The notes: generated by a model not told the origin, from the letters alone. A DNA stretch of 64,000 nucleotides from Spirochaetales bacterium (GCA_015075425.1 JABTUL010000001.1:930001-994000), one strand, 5' to 3'. Positions 44,175-52,861 are shown, numbered from the stretch's first letter. Numbers and translations: made by a program.

Positions 44175-44797
44175 TACTGACAGAAGGGGTCGGGTAGAAA
44201 AAAAGCCCGGTACAGGAGCACGGATAACCCGGAGATAAGGAAGACTCCGCTCAGAAGCGGCTGCAGGCGCCGCCAGTTTGCCGGGATGCGGTGGCTGCTG
44301 TAAGCCACAAAGAAAAGAACGGGCCACGTTGCCACACTGAAGGAAGCCATGACCAGTGCGCCCCGGCTGAATTCACCGGTGCTCATGGCCAGAGCATAGG
44401 CGGAAAGGAGCAGTCCACAGGGCAAAAAAGCCGCCACCAGACCAAAGGTGATGGCTCGTAAGTTCGCAGAAGGCAAGAGGCGCAAGAGTCTGCCGGTCCA
44501 GCGGTAGGACAGGCGCCGGCGTAAGAGAAGCAGGATAAGGGCTGTCAGCATGACGGCGCCGATGATGGCGGCCAGACTGCTAAAAAAGGTCCGGTTGAAA
44601 AGGTTTCCACTCAAGCCAAGCAAAGCACCCATGCTGATGTAAGAAATGGAGCGTGCTGAATTATAGAGAGTCTGGGTGTACCACGGCCGGCTGGCATCCT
44701 GTCCGGCAAGGCAGGCAAAAGGGCCGCACATCCCCGCGCAATGCAGGGAGCCACCCAGACCCTGCAAAAAGGCGAAACTATAGAGCGCCAGGTCCAT
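44174..44797 (-). CDS. SafE/UreH-like transmembrane protein of the cco cluster
   Basis: A 207-aa six-helix membrane protein. The N-terminal HCAGMCGPF motif is typical of the sulfite exporter TauE/SafE-like (UreH-domain) proteins that sit in many cbb3 clusters between ccoS and ccoI. Family members are proposed to help copper handling for oxidase assembly. It overlaps ccoS by 20 nt and ccoI by 1 nt, so all three are surely one transcript. Confidence 0.88.
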   Translation of the reverse strand: MDLALYSFAFLQGLGGSLHCAGMCGPFACLAGQDASRPWYTQTLYNSARSISYISMGALLGLSGNLFNRTFFSSLAAIIGAVMLTALILLLLRRRLSYRWTGRLLRLLPSANLRAITFGLVAAFLPCGLLLSAYALAMSTGEFSRGALVMASFSVATWPVLFFVAYSSHRIPANWRRLQPLLSGVFLISGLSVLLYRAFFLPDPFCQ

Positions 44798-44948
44798 TCT
44801 TGTCTGCTTCGTCTTCGTCGAACAAAATTTTCTCGCCGGTTACCTCCGAGTCTTCAAAGTCCCCATTTTTGACGCTCCACAGAAAAAATCCCAGAAAAAT
44901 AAGGGCAATGATCAGGGACACGGGCAGAGTGATGGCAAGACCGGGCAT
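44778..44948 (-). CDS. ccoS: cbb3-type cytochrome oxidase assembly protein CcoS
   Basis: A 56-aa protein. One membrane helix (LPVSLIIALIFLGFFLW) near the N-terminus is followed by SVKNGDFEDSE and an acidic tail with ILFDEDEAD, the standard CcoS/FixS pattern (LPVSLxxxxxxLxxFLWxxxxGxFDD). It works with CcoI in copper insertion. The ATG at 44948 overlaps the stop of the FixH-like gene (TGATG), and the 3' end overlaps the SafE-like gene by 20 nt. Confidence 0.92.
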   Translation of the reverse strand: MPGLAITLPVSLIIALIFLGFFLWSVKNGDFEDSEVTGEKILFDEDEADKNGPGAL

Positions 44949-45412
44949 CAAAGGACCTGGAAACGTTTCTGATAAAACGTTTCATATTGTTTATTGTAGA
45001 TAACATGGATGGATAAATCAAAGGATCCCTTTACCCGGAGTTCTACCGGTACAGTGAAATGCATACCGCTCCCATCCACAGTGCTCTGCGAATGATCCAG
45101 ATGCAGTTCCAGGGCATCCCTGCGGCTGGCCGGACGCTCAATGCTGATCCTGATTTGCGAGTCACGGAGCGCTTCCTTTGTGTTAAGCGATAGACGAATC
45201 TCATGCTTCCCCGCTGGCAGTGAATCGGGCCAGTCGGTTAAAAGATCTGCCGTTCCCCGGCGCAACTCACTCTGGCGGGAAAGCTCTGGATGCTCGATCA
45301 GCGGTGCTTCATGATCCTTGAAAGCCAGGTAGATGGTCAGCGCAAGCCCTGCCCACATGAGGCCAAAGAATACTCCGATACTTATGAATGCGGTGCGCAA
45401 CTGTCCGGACAT
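44948..45412 (-). CDS. ccoH: FixH/CcoH-like cbb3 oxidase assembly protein
   Basis: A 154-aa protein with one N-terminal helix (FISIGVFFGLMWAGLALTIYLAF) and a periplasmic beta domain (HEIRLSLNTKEALRDSQIRISIERPAS, HLDHSQSTVDGSGMHFTVPVEL). Topology, size and position between ccoG and ccoS match CcoH/FixH. ATG 45412 lies 1 nt past the ccoG stop with GAGAAG just upstream, preferable to the in-frame start at 45439 inside ccoG. Confidence 0.86.
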   Translation of the reverse strand: MSGQLRTAFISIGVFFGLMWAGLALTIYLAFKDHEAPLIEHPELSRQSELRRGTADLLTDWPDSLPAGKHEIRLSLNTKEALRDSQIRISIERPASRRDALELHLDHSQSTVDGSGMHFTVPVELRVKGSFDLSIHVIYNKQYETFYQKRFQVL

Positions 45413-45413
45413 A

Positions 45414-46718
45414 TCACTTCTCGGGATAAGAGAAAACACTCTTATTTATCTGGATTCCGTCCGGTCCCTGGACCTTAAATTCAATCGGTTCCGCAAAGCG
45501 ACCCGGGGGGCGTTCCCTTTTGCGGGCGATGACGCGGATTTTCTGTAATTCTCCGGCTGCAACGGTGTAGGACTCCTCCGGCTGGATCAGCTCAAATCCG
45601 TCAGCAGCCCGAACAGAGATGGTTAGAGGTTCCTTGCTTTTGTTCACTGCATGCAACTCATAGCCGTTCTGGTAGCCAATATCGGCAATGAACAGAGATT
45701 GCAGTTGTCTGTCGCGCAGTACAGTTGTATGTAAGATAGATCGATTGTAGAGCACAACGCCAAACACAGTACTGAAAACGAGGAGTAAGGTGGCATAGAT
45801 CAGCGTTCTTGGCCGGATATACGGGACCGCAGCGGTGGGCTCGTCAACCTGTTTGATGGTTCGATAGTCGATTAACGTTTCTTTCTTGAATTTGGCCATT
45901 ACCTGAGTGCAAGCGTCTGCACAGAGGCCGCAGGCCAGGCAACCTACCTGCAAACCCTCGCGAATGTCAATTCCGGTCGGGCAGACAACAACGCAGAGGT
46001 TGCAACTGATGCAATCGCCAGCGTGATCACCTACCTTCTGGTGTGCCTCCCGTCTGGGTTCGCCGCGCCTGAGGGTGTAGCTGACAATCGGTGAATGTTG
46101 ATCAAGCAGTGCGGTCTGGAATCGCCCGTAAGGACAAACGTATTTGCAAACATTTTCACGAAAGTAAGCTGCATTCACAAAGGAAAAAGTCGTAAGGGAT
46201 AGAAAAGCGATGGCCCAGGGTGCCGGCGCTCCATCCAGGAAAACATTGAACATTGCCAGATCATGAGCCAGTTCCTCAAAAGGCCGGAAGTAGCTTAAAT
46301 AAATAAAGGAAAGCAAAAAAGATAAGATGATCCATGCCGGGTAGACTTTCCACCAGACCCGCCTCCCGGCAGCCTTTTTGCCATAGGAACTGCCGCCAAA
46401 CAGTCGGCCGACATGATCATAAAGTTCGGTAAAAATTGTCTGCGGACAGGCGTAACCGCACCAGAGTCGGCCAAAAAGAGCGGTGAAAAAGAAAAGAGAA
46501 AGTCCGGCAATGATGAGCAGCATGTGCAGCAGGTGGAGTTCCTGCGGCCAGATGGTCAGTCCAAAGATATGGAATTTCCGGGCCGGTATGTCAAGAAGGA
46601 TGAGCGGGTCTCCCGCGATGCGCACAAAAGGGAGACCAAAGAGTATGGCCAGCAGTACCACGCTGGCTATATTCTTTCTATTGCGGTAGGTGCCGGATAT
46701 GGGCCTTGGAATAACCAT
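45414..46718 (-). CDS. ccoG: cbb3 oxidase accessory protein CcoG (polyferredoxin, FixG)
   Basis: A 434-aa membrane protein with about five helices, two [4Fe-4S] ferredoxin clusters (CISCNLCVVVCPTGID and CLACGLCADACTQVM) and a C-terminal Ig-like IG_FixG domain. The WCGYACPQTIF motif is shared with NapH/CcoG. CcoG reduces Cu(II) for CcoI-dependent delivery to the oxidase. It follows ccoP by 9 nt. Confidence 0.95.
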   Translation of the reverse strand: MVIPRPISGTYRNRKNIASVVLLAILFGLPFVRIAGDPLILLDIPARKFHIFGLTIWPQELHLLHMLLIIAGLSLFFFTALFGRLWCGYACPQTIFTELYDHVGRLFGGSSYGKKAAGRRVWWKVYPAWIILSFLLSFIYLSYFRPFEELAHDLAMFNVFLDGAPAPWAIAFLSLTTFSFVNAAYFRENVCKYVCPYGRFQTALLDQHSPIVSYTLRRGEPRREAHQKVGDHAGDCISCNLCVVVCPTGIDIREGLQVGCLACGLCADACTQVMAKFKKETLIDYRTIKQVDEPTAAVPYIRPRTLIYATLLLVFSTVFGVVLYNRSILHTTVLRDRQLQSLFIADIGYQNGYELHAVNKSKEPLTISVRAADGFELIQPEESYTVAAGELQKIRVIARKRERPPGRFAEPIEFKVQGPDGIQINKSVFSYPEK

Positions 46719-46727
46719 CTAAGCAAG

Positions 46728-47273
46728 CTAAGGACGGGCCTGTTCCATGGCACTATTTTTACTGGCGAGAAAGGCCATGATTTGCAGCACCTTCGTGCCG
46801 CCCAGACTGGTCTTGTGGGCGGGCATGGGTCCTTTGGGCGGCACCTGTTTGAAATCGGCCACGACGCCTTCCATGATGACAGCGTAGATCTCTTGATCGC
46901 TTTTGCCATGCAGAAACTGAGCATCCACCAGGTTAGGACCGATCAGTCCTGTGCCATCCGGCTTGTGGCAGGCGGCACATATCGACTGAAAATGCCGCAT
47001 ACCGCTGGCGATGGCTTCCGGGTTTCCGGCGAGAGGGTTGCGACCGTCAGCCGTCAGAGTGGCCGGTAGAATGGATGCGGATAGCCTTTTGTGGGCCTCC
47101 ACTTCTGCAGCGTATTCTTTTTCCTGAGTCCAGGACCGGGCGACATGATAGTAAAGCACATAGCCAATGGAAAATACTATGCTTGAAAAGAGCAGGTACA
47201 TCCACCAGGCGGGCAACCAACCCCGTCCTTCTTTGATATCGGTATCGTCCGGGTATTCTTCAAATTTATCCAT
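46728..47273 (-). CDS. ccoP: cbb3-type cytochrome c oxidase subunit III, single-haem CcoP
   Basis: A 181-aa membrane-anchored cytochrome c. One helix (WWMYLLFSSIVFSIGYVLYY) precedes one cytochrome c domain with C99-A-A-C102-H103 and a likely distal methionine in GPMPAHK. Typical CcoP proteins are about 290-310 aa and carry two CxxCH domains; the second is missing here and there is no frame break. It is still in the normal place between ccoQ and ccoG. Confidence 0.93.
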   Translation of the reverse strand: MDKFEEYPDDTDIKEGRGWLPAWWMYLLFSSIVFSIGYVLYYHVARSWTQEKEYAAEVEAHKRLSASILPATLTADGRNPLAGNPEAIASGMRHFQSICAACHKPDGTGLIGPNLVDAQFLHGKSDQEIYAVIMEGVVADFKQVPPKGPMPAHKTSLGGTKVLQIMAFLASKNSAMEQARP

Positions 47274-47279
47274 ATAACC

Positions 47280-47444
47280 TCACCTGTTTGGCGATTCTTC
47301 GTCGCCGTCTCTTAGCATGTTGTGTTTGGCCTGCTCCATTTTCTGCTTGCGTGAAGGCCAGAAAATATAAGCTGTGATAAAGAGAAACACGAGCCCCAGA
47401 AGGGGCAGCCGTAATCCTTTGTAAATGGCAATGTATTCTTCCAT
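47280..47444 (-). CDS. ccoQ: cbb3 oxidase small subunit CcoQ
   Basis: A 54-aa single-helix protein: short N-terminus (EEYIAIYKGLR), helix LPLLGLVFLFITAYIFWP, then a basic stretch and an acidic, Asp/Glu-rich tail. Position between ccoO and ccoP, and size, are those of CcoQ/FixQ, which stabilises the oxidase. Gaps to its neighbours are 8 nt and 6 nt. Confidence 0.88.
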   Translation of the reverse strand: MEEYIAIYKGLRLPLLGLVFLFITAYIFWPSRKQKMEQAKHNMLRDGDEESPNR

Positions 47445-47452
47445 TGAGACCT

Positions 47453-48118
47453 CTATTTCTGGATGCGATCGCGGCCCAGCTTGAGTAAATAAGCCACCAG
47501 GGCATCGCCTTCGGTTTTTCCAGCCACCAGTGTTGCCGCGCCGGCAATATCTGCCTCAGAGTAAGGCACACCAATGGAGCGCAGTGCGCGCATGCGCTTC
47601 TCCACGGTAGCACCATCCAGATCTTTTTCAAATAGCCACGGGTAGGCGGGCATGATTGAGCCGGGCGTCGTCTCCCGGGGATTGATCAAGTGCCTGCGCT
47701 GCCACTCAGGGTTGGGATTGAGGCTTGCTTCATGGGCCAGGTCCGGTCCCGTGCGCTTGGATCCCCAGAGAAAAGGATGGTCAAAGATGAATTCTCCGGC
47801 GTGGGAAAAAGGCTCGGCACCGTACTCGCGGTTACGATCCCAGCGATCCGTTTCCCATTTGAAGGGTCTGATGAGCTGGGTGTGGCAGTAGAAGCAACCT
47901 TCCTGCTGGTAGACGTCCCGGCCGGCCAGTTCCAGTGCATTGTAGGGTGTCACGCCCTCGAGTTTTTTGACCTGGTCGCGCAAGAAGAAAGGCGGCAGTT
48001 CCACAAGACCGCCGATCAGTATGGCGATGAAAGTAAAGACGGAAAACTTGAATGCTTTTGATTCAACCGCTTCACTTAGTTTTTCATAAAACGTTTTAGG
48101 ATCGTTATCTTTATTCAT
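47453..48118 (-). CDS. ccoO: cbb3-type cytochrome c oxidase subunit II (CcoO)
   Basis: A 221-aa membrane-anchored mono-haem cytochrome c. N-terminal helix (FSVFTFIAILIGGLVELPPFF), haem motif in GCFYCHTQLIRP and the family segments GPDLAHE and PGSIMPAYPWL containing the methionine ligand. It starts on the last base of the ccoN stop (TGATG overlap). Confidence 0.96.
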   Translation of the reverse strand: MNKDNDPKTFYEKLSEAVESKAFKFSVFTFIAILIGGLVELPPFFLRDQVKKLEGVTPYNALELAGRDVYQQEGCFYCHTQLIRPFKWETDRWDRNREYGAEPFSHAGEFIFDHPFLWGSKRTGPDLAHEASLNPNPEWQRRHLINPRETTPGSIMPAYPWLFEKDLDGATVEKRMRALRSIGVPYSEADIAGAATLVAGKTEGDALVAYLLKLGRDRIQK

Positions 48119-49542
48119 CAGGCTGTCTCCTTGATGCGCAGATCCACTGCGGCAAAACCCTGACCTTTTGTGCGCATGGTCTGGATAAGATTGTAGATCA
48201 TGATGAGGAAACCGCTGAGAAACAGTGTGCCCCCAATGGCCCGCACCAGACGGTAAGGCTTGAGTTCCTGAACGATTTCAATCCAGTCTGCATATTGCAG
48301 GGAGCCCGAGGCATCTACAGCACGCCACATCAAACCTTCCGTTACTCCGGAGATCCACATGGAAACAACATAGAGCAGTATACCTATAGTTGCCGTCCAG
48401 AAATGCACTTCTGCCAGTTTCTCTGACCAGAGTTTTGTGTTCCAGAGCCTGGGCACCAGGTAGTACATGGCGGCGAAGCAAAGTCCGGCCACCCAGCCCA
48501 GCGCTCCGGCATGGACATGACCGATCGTCCAGTCTGTGTTGTGAGAGATCGTATTGACGGCCCGAATCGACATCATCGGTCCTTCAAAAGTTGCCATGCC
48601 ATAGAAAGTCATCCCTACAAGAATGAATTTCAGAGTGGCATCTGTGCGCAGCTTCTCTTTTGCCTGGGTCAGGGTAAGAAAGCCGTTGAGCATCCCACCC
48701 CATGATGGCGCGATAAGCATCAGACTGAAGAGCATGCCCAGCGTCTGAGCCCATCCGGGAATGGGATGATAGAGTAGATGATGCGGTCCGGCCCAGATGT
48801 AAATGAAAATAAGCGACCAGAAATGGATAATGGAAATGCGATGGCTGAAGATGGGCAGGTTGGTATGCTTGGGCAAGTAAAAATACATCATACCCAGGAT
48901 TGGTGTGGTGAGCACAAAAGCGACAGCGTTGTGTCCGTACCACCACTGGATGGCTGCATCTGTCGAACCCGAGTAGATCGAGTAACTTTTCCACAGACCG
49001 GCCGGGACTGACAGATTGTTGATAATGTAGAGCAATGGAATAGTCAGGATCGTAGCGATGAAAAACCAGATGGCCGCATACAGGTGCTTCTCCTGGCGAC
49101 GGGCCAGAGTCATGAAAACGTTCACGGCCATGATCACCCACCAGACGGCTACCAGGATATCCAGCGGCCATTCGAGTTCCGCATATTCTTTACTCTGGGT
49201 ATAGCCGGCCATGAGAGTCACGACGGCCCCGATGATCGTCAGTGTGTAGAGCCAGAAATGGACACGCGAAAGCGTATCGGACCACATGGGTGTCTTGACG
49301 AGTCGCGGGATGGCGTAGTAAAAGGTAGCGAATACTATACTCAGGGTGAATCCAAAGATGGCACCGTTTGTATGAATGGGTCGCAGTCGCCCGAAAGAAA
49401 AATAGGGCAAACTGGTGTTCAGTTCCGGATAGACCATCTGGAAAGCGATGATCACTCCAATCAGCATGGCGGCCAGCCCCCATACGATTGCGCTCACCAC
49501 CCAGAGGCGCACAATGGCATTGTCGTATTTCAGGTTATTCAT
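48118..49542 (-). CDS. ccoN: cbb3-type cytochrome c oxidase subunit I (CcoN)
   Basis: A 474-aa twelve-helix haem-copper oxidase catalytic subunit, type C. Characteristic segments: the low-spin haem histidine region RPIHTNGAIFGF, QWWYGHNAVAFVLT, the CuB pair in GPHHLLYHP and the late GHVHAGALGW with haem ligands. It reduces oxygen with high affinity and pumps protons. It heads the cco gene run; an FNR-like palindrome lies 60 nt upstream of the ATG, and GAGGG precedes the start. Confidence 0.97.
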   Translation of the reverse strand: MNNLKYDNAIVRLWVVSAIVWGLAAMLIGVIIAFQMVYPELNTSLPYFSFGRLRPIHTNGAIFGFTLSIVFATFYYAIPRLVKTPMWSDTLSRVHFWLYTLTIIGAVVTLMAGYTQSKEYAELEWPLDILVAVWWVIMAVNVFMTLARRQEKHLYAAIWFFIATILTIPLLYIINNLSVPAGLWKSYSIYSGSTDAAIQWWYGHNAVAFVLTTPILGMMYFYLPKHTNLPIFSHRISIIHFWSLIFIYIWAGPHHLLYHPIPGWAQTLGMLFSLMLIAPSWGGMLNGFLTLTQAKEKLRTDATLKFILVGMTFYGMATFEGPMMSIRAVNTISHNTDWTIGHVHAGALGWVAGLCFAAMYYLVPRLWNTKLWSEKLAEVHFWTATIGILLYVVSMWISGVTEGLMWRAVDASGSLQYADWIEIVQELKPYRLVRAIGGTLFLSGFLIMIYNLIQTMRTKGQGFAAVDLRIKETA

Positions 49543-49594
49543 GTTCCCTCATTTCCATAATTGCGGATTCGGGACACAGGGAATAGGGAAAGGC

Positions 49595-49610
49595 TATGAT
49601 TTAAATCATA
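49595..49610 (-). promoter_or_regulatory. FNR/CRP-family operator upstream of ccoN
   Basis: The 16-nt sequence TATGATTTAAATCATA is a perfect palindrome. Its core TGAT-TTAA-ATCA matches the FNR consensus TTGAT-N4-ATCAA except at the outermost base of each half. Its centre is 60 nt before the ccoN ATG, which allows activation of the cco genes by the FNR-type protein encoded at 51107-51793. Known FNR regulons commonly include cbb3 oxidases. The regulator-site link is inferred. Confidence 0.72.
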
Positions 49611-49633
49611 ATCAGCAAAAAAAGGACTGTTTT

Positions 49634-51100
49634 TTATTCTTCGAAACGATCCTTTATCATCTGCCAGGTTTCAAAATCGGTCAGGTCAGATACACCCGGA
49701 TTTTCCCGCCGCCGGGCCAGCCGCTTCTCAATCTCCGTTGTGCTGGCCTCGCAGTAGTTCCAGGCCAGGTCAGCGGCGACCCGCTGGGCCAGCTTACTGA
49801 CTCTACTGCGTTCTGCCCGGCGTCCAAAGACGCCATCCAGGATGACCCCGCCGCTATGCAGGAATTGCCGGGCCAGCGCTGCCTGTCTGCGGTAAACCCG
49901 ATTGGATACAGAGAGGTTGTAGTCCTCGGGGCGCGCTCGCACCGAACTTTGCAGGCCCAGCATCTTTTTACGCAATCGGTCTGTAGATACAACGGGCAAT
50001 CCTTCGCTGCGGCGGCAGTCCTCTGCCCGGGTTGATTTTCCGGTTGCCGGCAATCCATAAAATACGTGCATCTTGCGCTGAGGGGGCGATGCTTGGACAG
50101 CCAGACACTGTTCGATCAAAACCTGGTAGCGGGCAATCCTCTCAGAAAGTTCGGCCTGGCGCGGGGCACTGGCGGTCTGGCTCTGGATGAGATCGATTTT
50201 AATACGAACACAGGCCCGATAGACCTCGAATAAAGGGAGCAGGTTGTAACCACCCGCATCCAGAGAGAACGAAGCATAACTGGCGCTGAGGATGCGTGCG
50301 GCCCGGTGCTGCTGTTCCATCTGTAAGCCCAGGGTGAGAAAAGCCAGGTCCTCATAAGGATCCACCAGGGATAGCTCGGGATTGAATTCAATGCAATCAA
50401 TGATGACCGGTTCGTCAGAGGAAAAGTAGATATGGTCCAGCCTTAAATCGCCATGGCCGGCAATGACATGGCCTGCCCGCATTCGTCTTTCGATCCACGG
50501 CCTGTGACGATCCAGCAGGGCCGAAATACGCTTCAGCAAATCCCCCTTGAGTTGCGGGCTGCCCTGCATCAGGACAAGATTGTCATTGTAATTTTTTATA
50601 AATTGGGAGGCGGTGAACTTATTTTTTGCGCGCTCCCTGTGAAATAGAGCCAGCTTTTCTGCCAGCCGGACCAGCTGCTTCTCATACTCTGTGAAAAAGG
50701 CAGGGTGGCCTGACAGGTGCTTGAGACTGTCTTTTTCCGGCAGGCGCTGCATGAGAACTCCCGGACAGTTGACTCCTCCTCCCTGCCATTGGACAAGATG
50801 CAGACGGCCTTCCTGCCAGATGAGGTCAAACACTCCCAGGTAAACTTCAGGCGCCAGTTCGCGATTCAGGGTCACCTCTGCCTGACAATTCTGCAATTGT
50901 CGCTGTAGAGTGTCCTGAGTTATGAAAGGAAAAGCAACCAGTTTCTTGTATTTGAATACGAGGTCGTGACCGATTAACACGATGGAAATGTGGGTTTCCA
51001 CTCGCCTGATGCTTTCCACCTCTCCTGTCCCCCGGCACAGTAGATCCCCCCTGCCTTGCAGGGCATCAAGGATCTTAGCTTGTTCGCTGGCGAGATCCAC
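49634..51100 (-). CDS. Fused aminoglycoside-phosphotransferase-like kinase and P-loop ATPase
   Basis: A 488-aa two-domain protein, start GTG. Residues about 30-320 form a kinase-like APH fold with catalytic HGDLRLDHIYF and metal-binding IIDCIEFNP. Residues about 345-488 form a P-loop kinase (FYGLPATGKSTRA) with SNRVYRRQAALAR and VILDGVF. This fusion is widespread in bacteria; substrate is unknown and drug resistance should not be assumed. It lies between fnr (6-nt gap) and ccoN and may be cotranscribed with fnr. Confidence 0.88.
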   Translation of the reverse strand: MDLASEQAKILDALQGRGDLLCRGTGEVESIRRVETHISIVLIGHDLVFKYKKLVAFPFITQDTLQRQLQNCQAEVTLNRELAPEVYLGVFDLIWQEGRLHLVQWQGGGVNCPGVLMQRLPEKDSLKHLSGHPAFFTEYEKQLVRLAEKLALFHRERAKNKFTASQFIKNYNDNLVLMQGSPQLKGDLLKRISALLDRHRPWIERRMRAGHVIAGHGDLRLDHIYFSSDEPVIIDCIEFNPELSLVDPYEDLAFLTLGLQMEQQHRAARILSASYASFSLDAGGYNLLPLFEVYRACVRIKIDLIQSQTASAPRQAELSERIARYQVLIEQCLAVQASPPQRKMHVFYGLPATGKSTRAEDCRRSEGLPVVSTDRLRKKMLGLQSSVRARPEDYNLSVSNRVYRRQAALARQFLHSGGVILDGVFGRRAERSRVSKLAQRVAADLAWNYCEASTTEIEKRLARRRENPGVSDLTDFETWQMIKDRFEE

Positions 51101-51106
51101 AGAATG

Positions 51107-51793
51107 TCAGGACTCAGCCACCAATTTTCTTAGTTCATTTTTCTTGCGTAAAAGCACACGACCTTTGCTCGTGTCGATCCAGCCCCTGGCTTTGAAGGCA
51201 GAGAGCGTTCGGATGACCGTTTCCGTGGTGGTACCGGTAAGGCTGCCGATCACTTCGCGCGTGCAGGGAAGTTCCGTTTCTTCTTCCTCTTCGTGAGATA
51301 AAGCCAGGAGGAAGTCTGCCAATCGCTCGGTGACGCTACGGGCACCAAGGTTGTAGCTCTGCCGTTCTGCCTGTTCCCAGCCAGCCGCCATTTCCTTGAG
51401 CAGGCTCATTTGCACGGCAGGGTCGCGGGTCAGGGATTCAGCAAGTAACCGAGCCGGAAACTTGCAGACCACGGCCCGATTGAGCGTGCGGGCGTTGTGG
51501 CTGCGCGGACGGCCAAGCAATACGTCGCGATGACCGATCCACTGTCCCGGACCGGCAATGCTGAAGCTATGCTCCCGCTCTGCAGAGTTACGATAGATTT
51601 GAACGGTACCGCTCTGTACGCAATAGAAGGAATCGGTTGTATCATCCTGGGAAAAAATCTTTTCTCCGCGGGCAAAAATTAGAGTTCGTTTTTGTTCATC
51701 GACTGCACGCAGGGCAGAGGTCTGGGCCGCAGCGAAAGCGTTTTTGCAGCGCTCTTCACAATCCTGGCAGTATGTTTTGCGTTGTTCAATCAT
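51107..51793 (-). CDS. fnr: FNR-type oxygen-sensing transcription regulator
   Basis: A 228-aa CRP/FNR-family regulator. Cysteines C9, C12 and C16 in YCQDCEERC resemble the N-terminal CQDC cluster of E. coli FNR, and C110 in VVCKFP aligns with its fourth ligand, so a [4Fe-4S] cluster is likely. The cNMP-like barrel (GTVQIYRNS, GQWIGHRDVLLG), dimer helix and HTH (TREVIGSLTGTTTETVIRTL) follow. The E-x2-x-R recognition residues that read TGA are kept; the intervening Ser is Ile. It overlaps dusA by 8 nt. Its likely target is the palindrome before ccoN. Confidence 0.88.
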   Translation of the reverse strand: MIEQRKTYCQDCEERCKNAFAAAQTSALRAVDEQKRTLIFARGEKIFSQDDTTDSFYCVQSGTVQIYRNSAEREHSFSIAGPGQWIGHRDVLLGRPRSHNARTLNRAVVCKFPARLLAESLTRDPAVQMSLLKEMAAGWEQAERQSYNLGARSVTERLADFLLALSHEEEEETELPCTREVIGSLTGTTTETVIRTLSAFKARGWIDTSKGRVLLRKKNELRKLVAES

Positions 51794-52808
51794 GAGTCCC
51801 CCCTCCGTTCAGTGTAACCCTTTGTTTCACATCTGACCACAGGTTAGAGTACCGATCCTGATCCGTAGAAGTACGGGCCAGTGCTTCGGCCTGTTCCCAG
51901 CGCTCAAGGAAAGGGACTTTGCTTTCTGAAAGGATCTGACGAAAGAGTTTCCCGCCCGGCCGACCATGCATCCAGTCCATAATGGCCCGGCAGAGTATTC
52001 CGGGTGGCCTTCCTGCCAGGTGGCGTTGGCGCAGGTACTCGCCTGTGCCATCCCAGAAATCGGATGGCGGGGCCGGGTCACCGAAGAAATCCCGGTCATA
52101 AGCGGAAACGATGGCCGGATTTCTGGCCACGGCCCGGCCTATCATGACGCCATCCACCCGTTCCAGGTGGGCCATTATAGCCTCTTTGCCGGCGATTCCT
52201 CCATTGATCACGATGGGCAGGTCCGGGAAGCTATCTTTGAGGCGATACACGGCATCGTAATCGAGAGGCGGAATGGTGCGATTCTCTTCGGGGCTGATCC
52301 CCCGGGAAAGGGCAATGCGAGCATGCACAATGAGGGCGTCCACTCCGGCATGAATGAGAGTCCGGCAAAATTCGAGCAGGGCGGTGGGATCGTAGCAGTC
52401 CACGCCGAGTCGATGCTTGACCGTAACCGTCAGATTCCGGGCCTTGAGCCGCTTTACCATTTCCGCCGCCATGTCCTTCTGGCCCATGAGAAAAACACCG
52501 AAACCACCGGACCGGACCCGGGGGCTCGGGCATCCGGCATTGATATTGACTGTAGTATAGCCTGCTTCTCTGGCCCGTTCCCCGGCCGCGGCCATCTTTT
52601 CCGGATCCGCGCTGCCCAGTTGAAGCACGGGCGGGCCCGGCTCATCATAGGAAAGGAGTTCTGCACTGCGTCCGTGAACGATTGCTTCTGCGGGTATCAT
52701 TTCCGTGTACAGGGTTGTGTGGCGGGTCTGCTTGCGAAGCAGATAGCGAAATTCCCGGGTGGTTACATCCATCATGGGGGCTACGGATATTTTTTCCTGG
52801 AAGGGCAT
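51786..52808 (-). CDS. dusA: tRNA-dihydrouridine(20/20a) synthase
   Basis: A 340-aa FMN enzyme making dihydrouridine in the tRNA D loop. DusA-type signatures: SVAPMMDVTTREFRYLLR, LYTEMIPAEAIVHG, VNINAGCPSPRVRSGGFGVFLM with the catalytic cysteine, VTVKHRLGVD, IVHARIALSRGISPEENR and VINGGI. It overlaps the fnr start by 8 nt, forming a dusA-fnr unit. Confidence 0.94.
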   Translation of the reverse strand: MPFQEKISVAPMMDVTTREFRYLLRKQTRHTTLYTEMIPAEAIVHGRSAELLSYDEPGPPVLQLGSADPEKMAAAGERAREAGYTTVNINAGCPSPRVRSGGFGVFLMGQKDMAAEMVKRLKARNLTVTVKHRLGVDCYDPTALLEFCRTLIHAGVDALIVHARIALSRGISPEENRTIPPLDYDAVYRLKDSFPDLPIVINGGIAGKEAIMAHLERVDGVMIGRAVARNPAIVSAYDRDFFGDPAPPSDFWDGTGEYLRQRHLAGRPPGILCRAIMDWMHGRPGGKLFRQILSESKVPFLERWEQAEALARTSTDQDRYSNLWSDVKQRVTLNGGGTHD

Positions 52809-52861
52809 TTATTCGTTTTCTCAGCGACCCGGAGTGTTGCCCTGACCATGCAGGGAAATGC

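Noticed and set aside
47266-47631. 121-codon minus-strand frame overlapping ccoO and ccoQ
   Set aside because: Out of frame with the clear CcoO and CcoQ proteins; no motif in its own translation.
49634-51100. Antibiotic-resistance reading of the aminoglycoside-phosphotransferase-like gene
   Set aside because: The APH-P-loop fusion is a widespread housekeeping-type family; nothing links it to drug modification.
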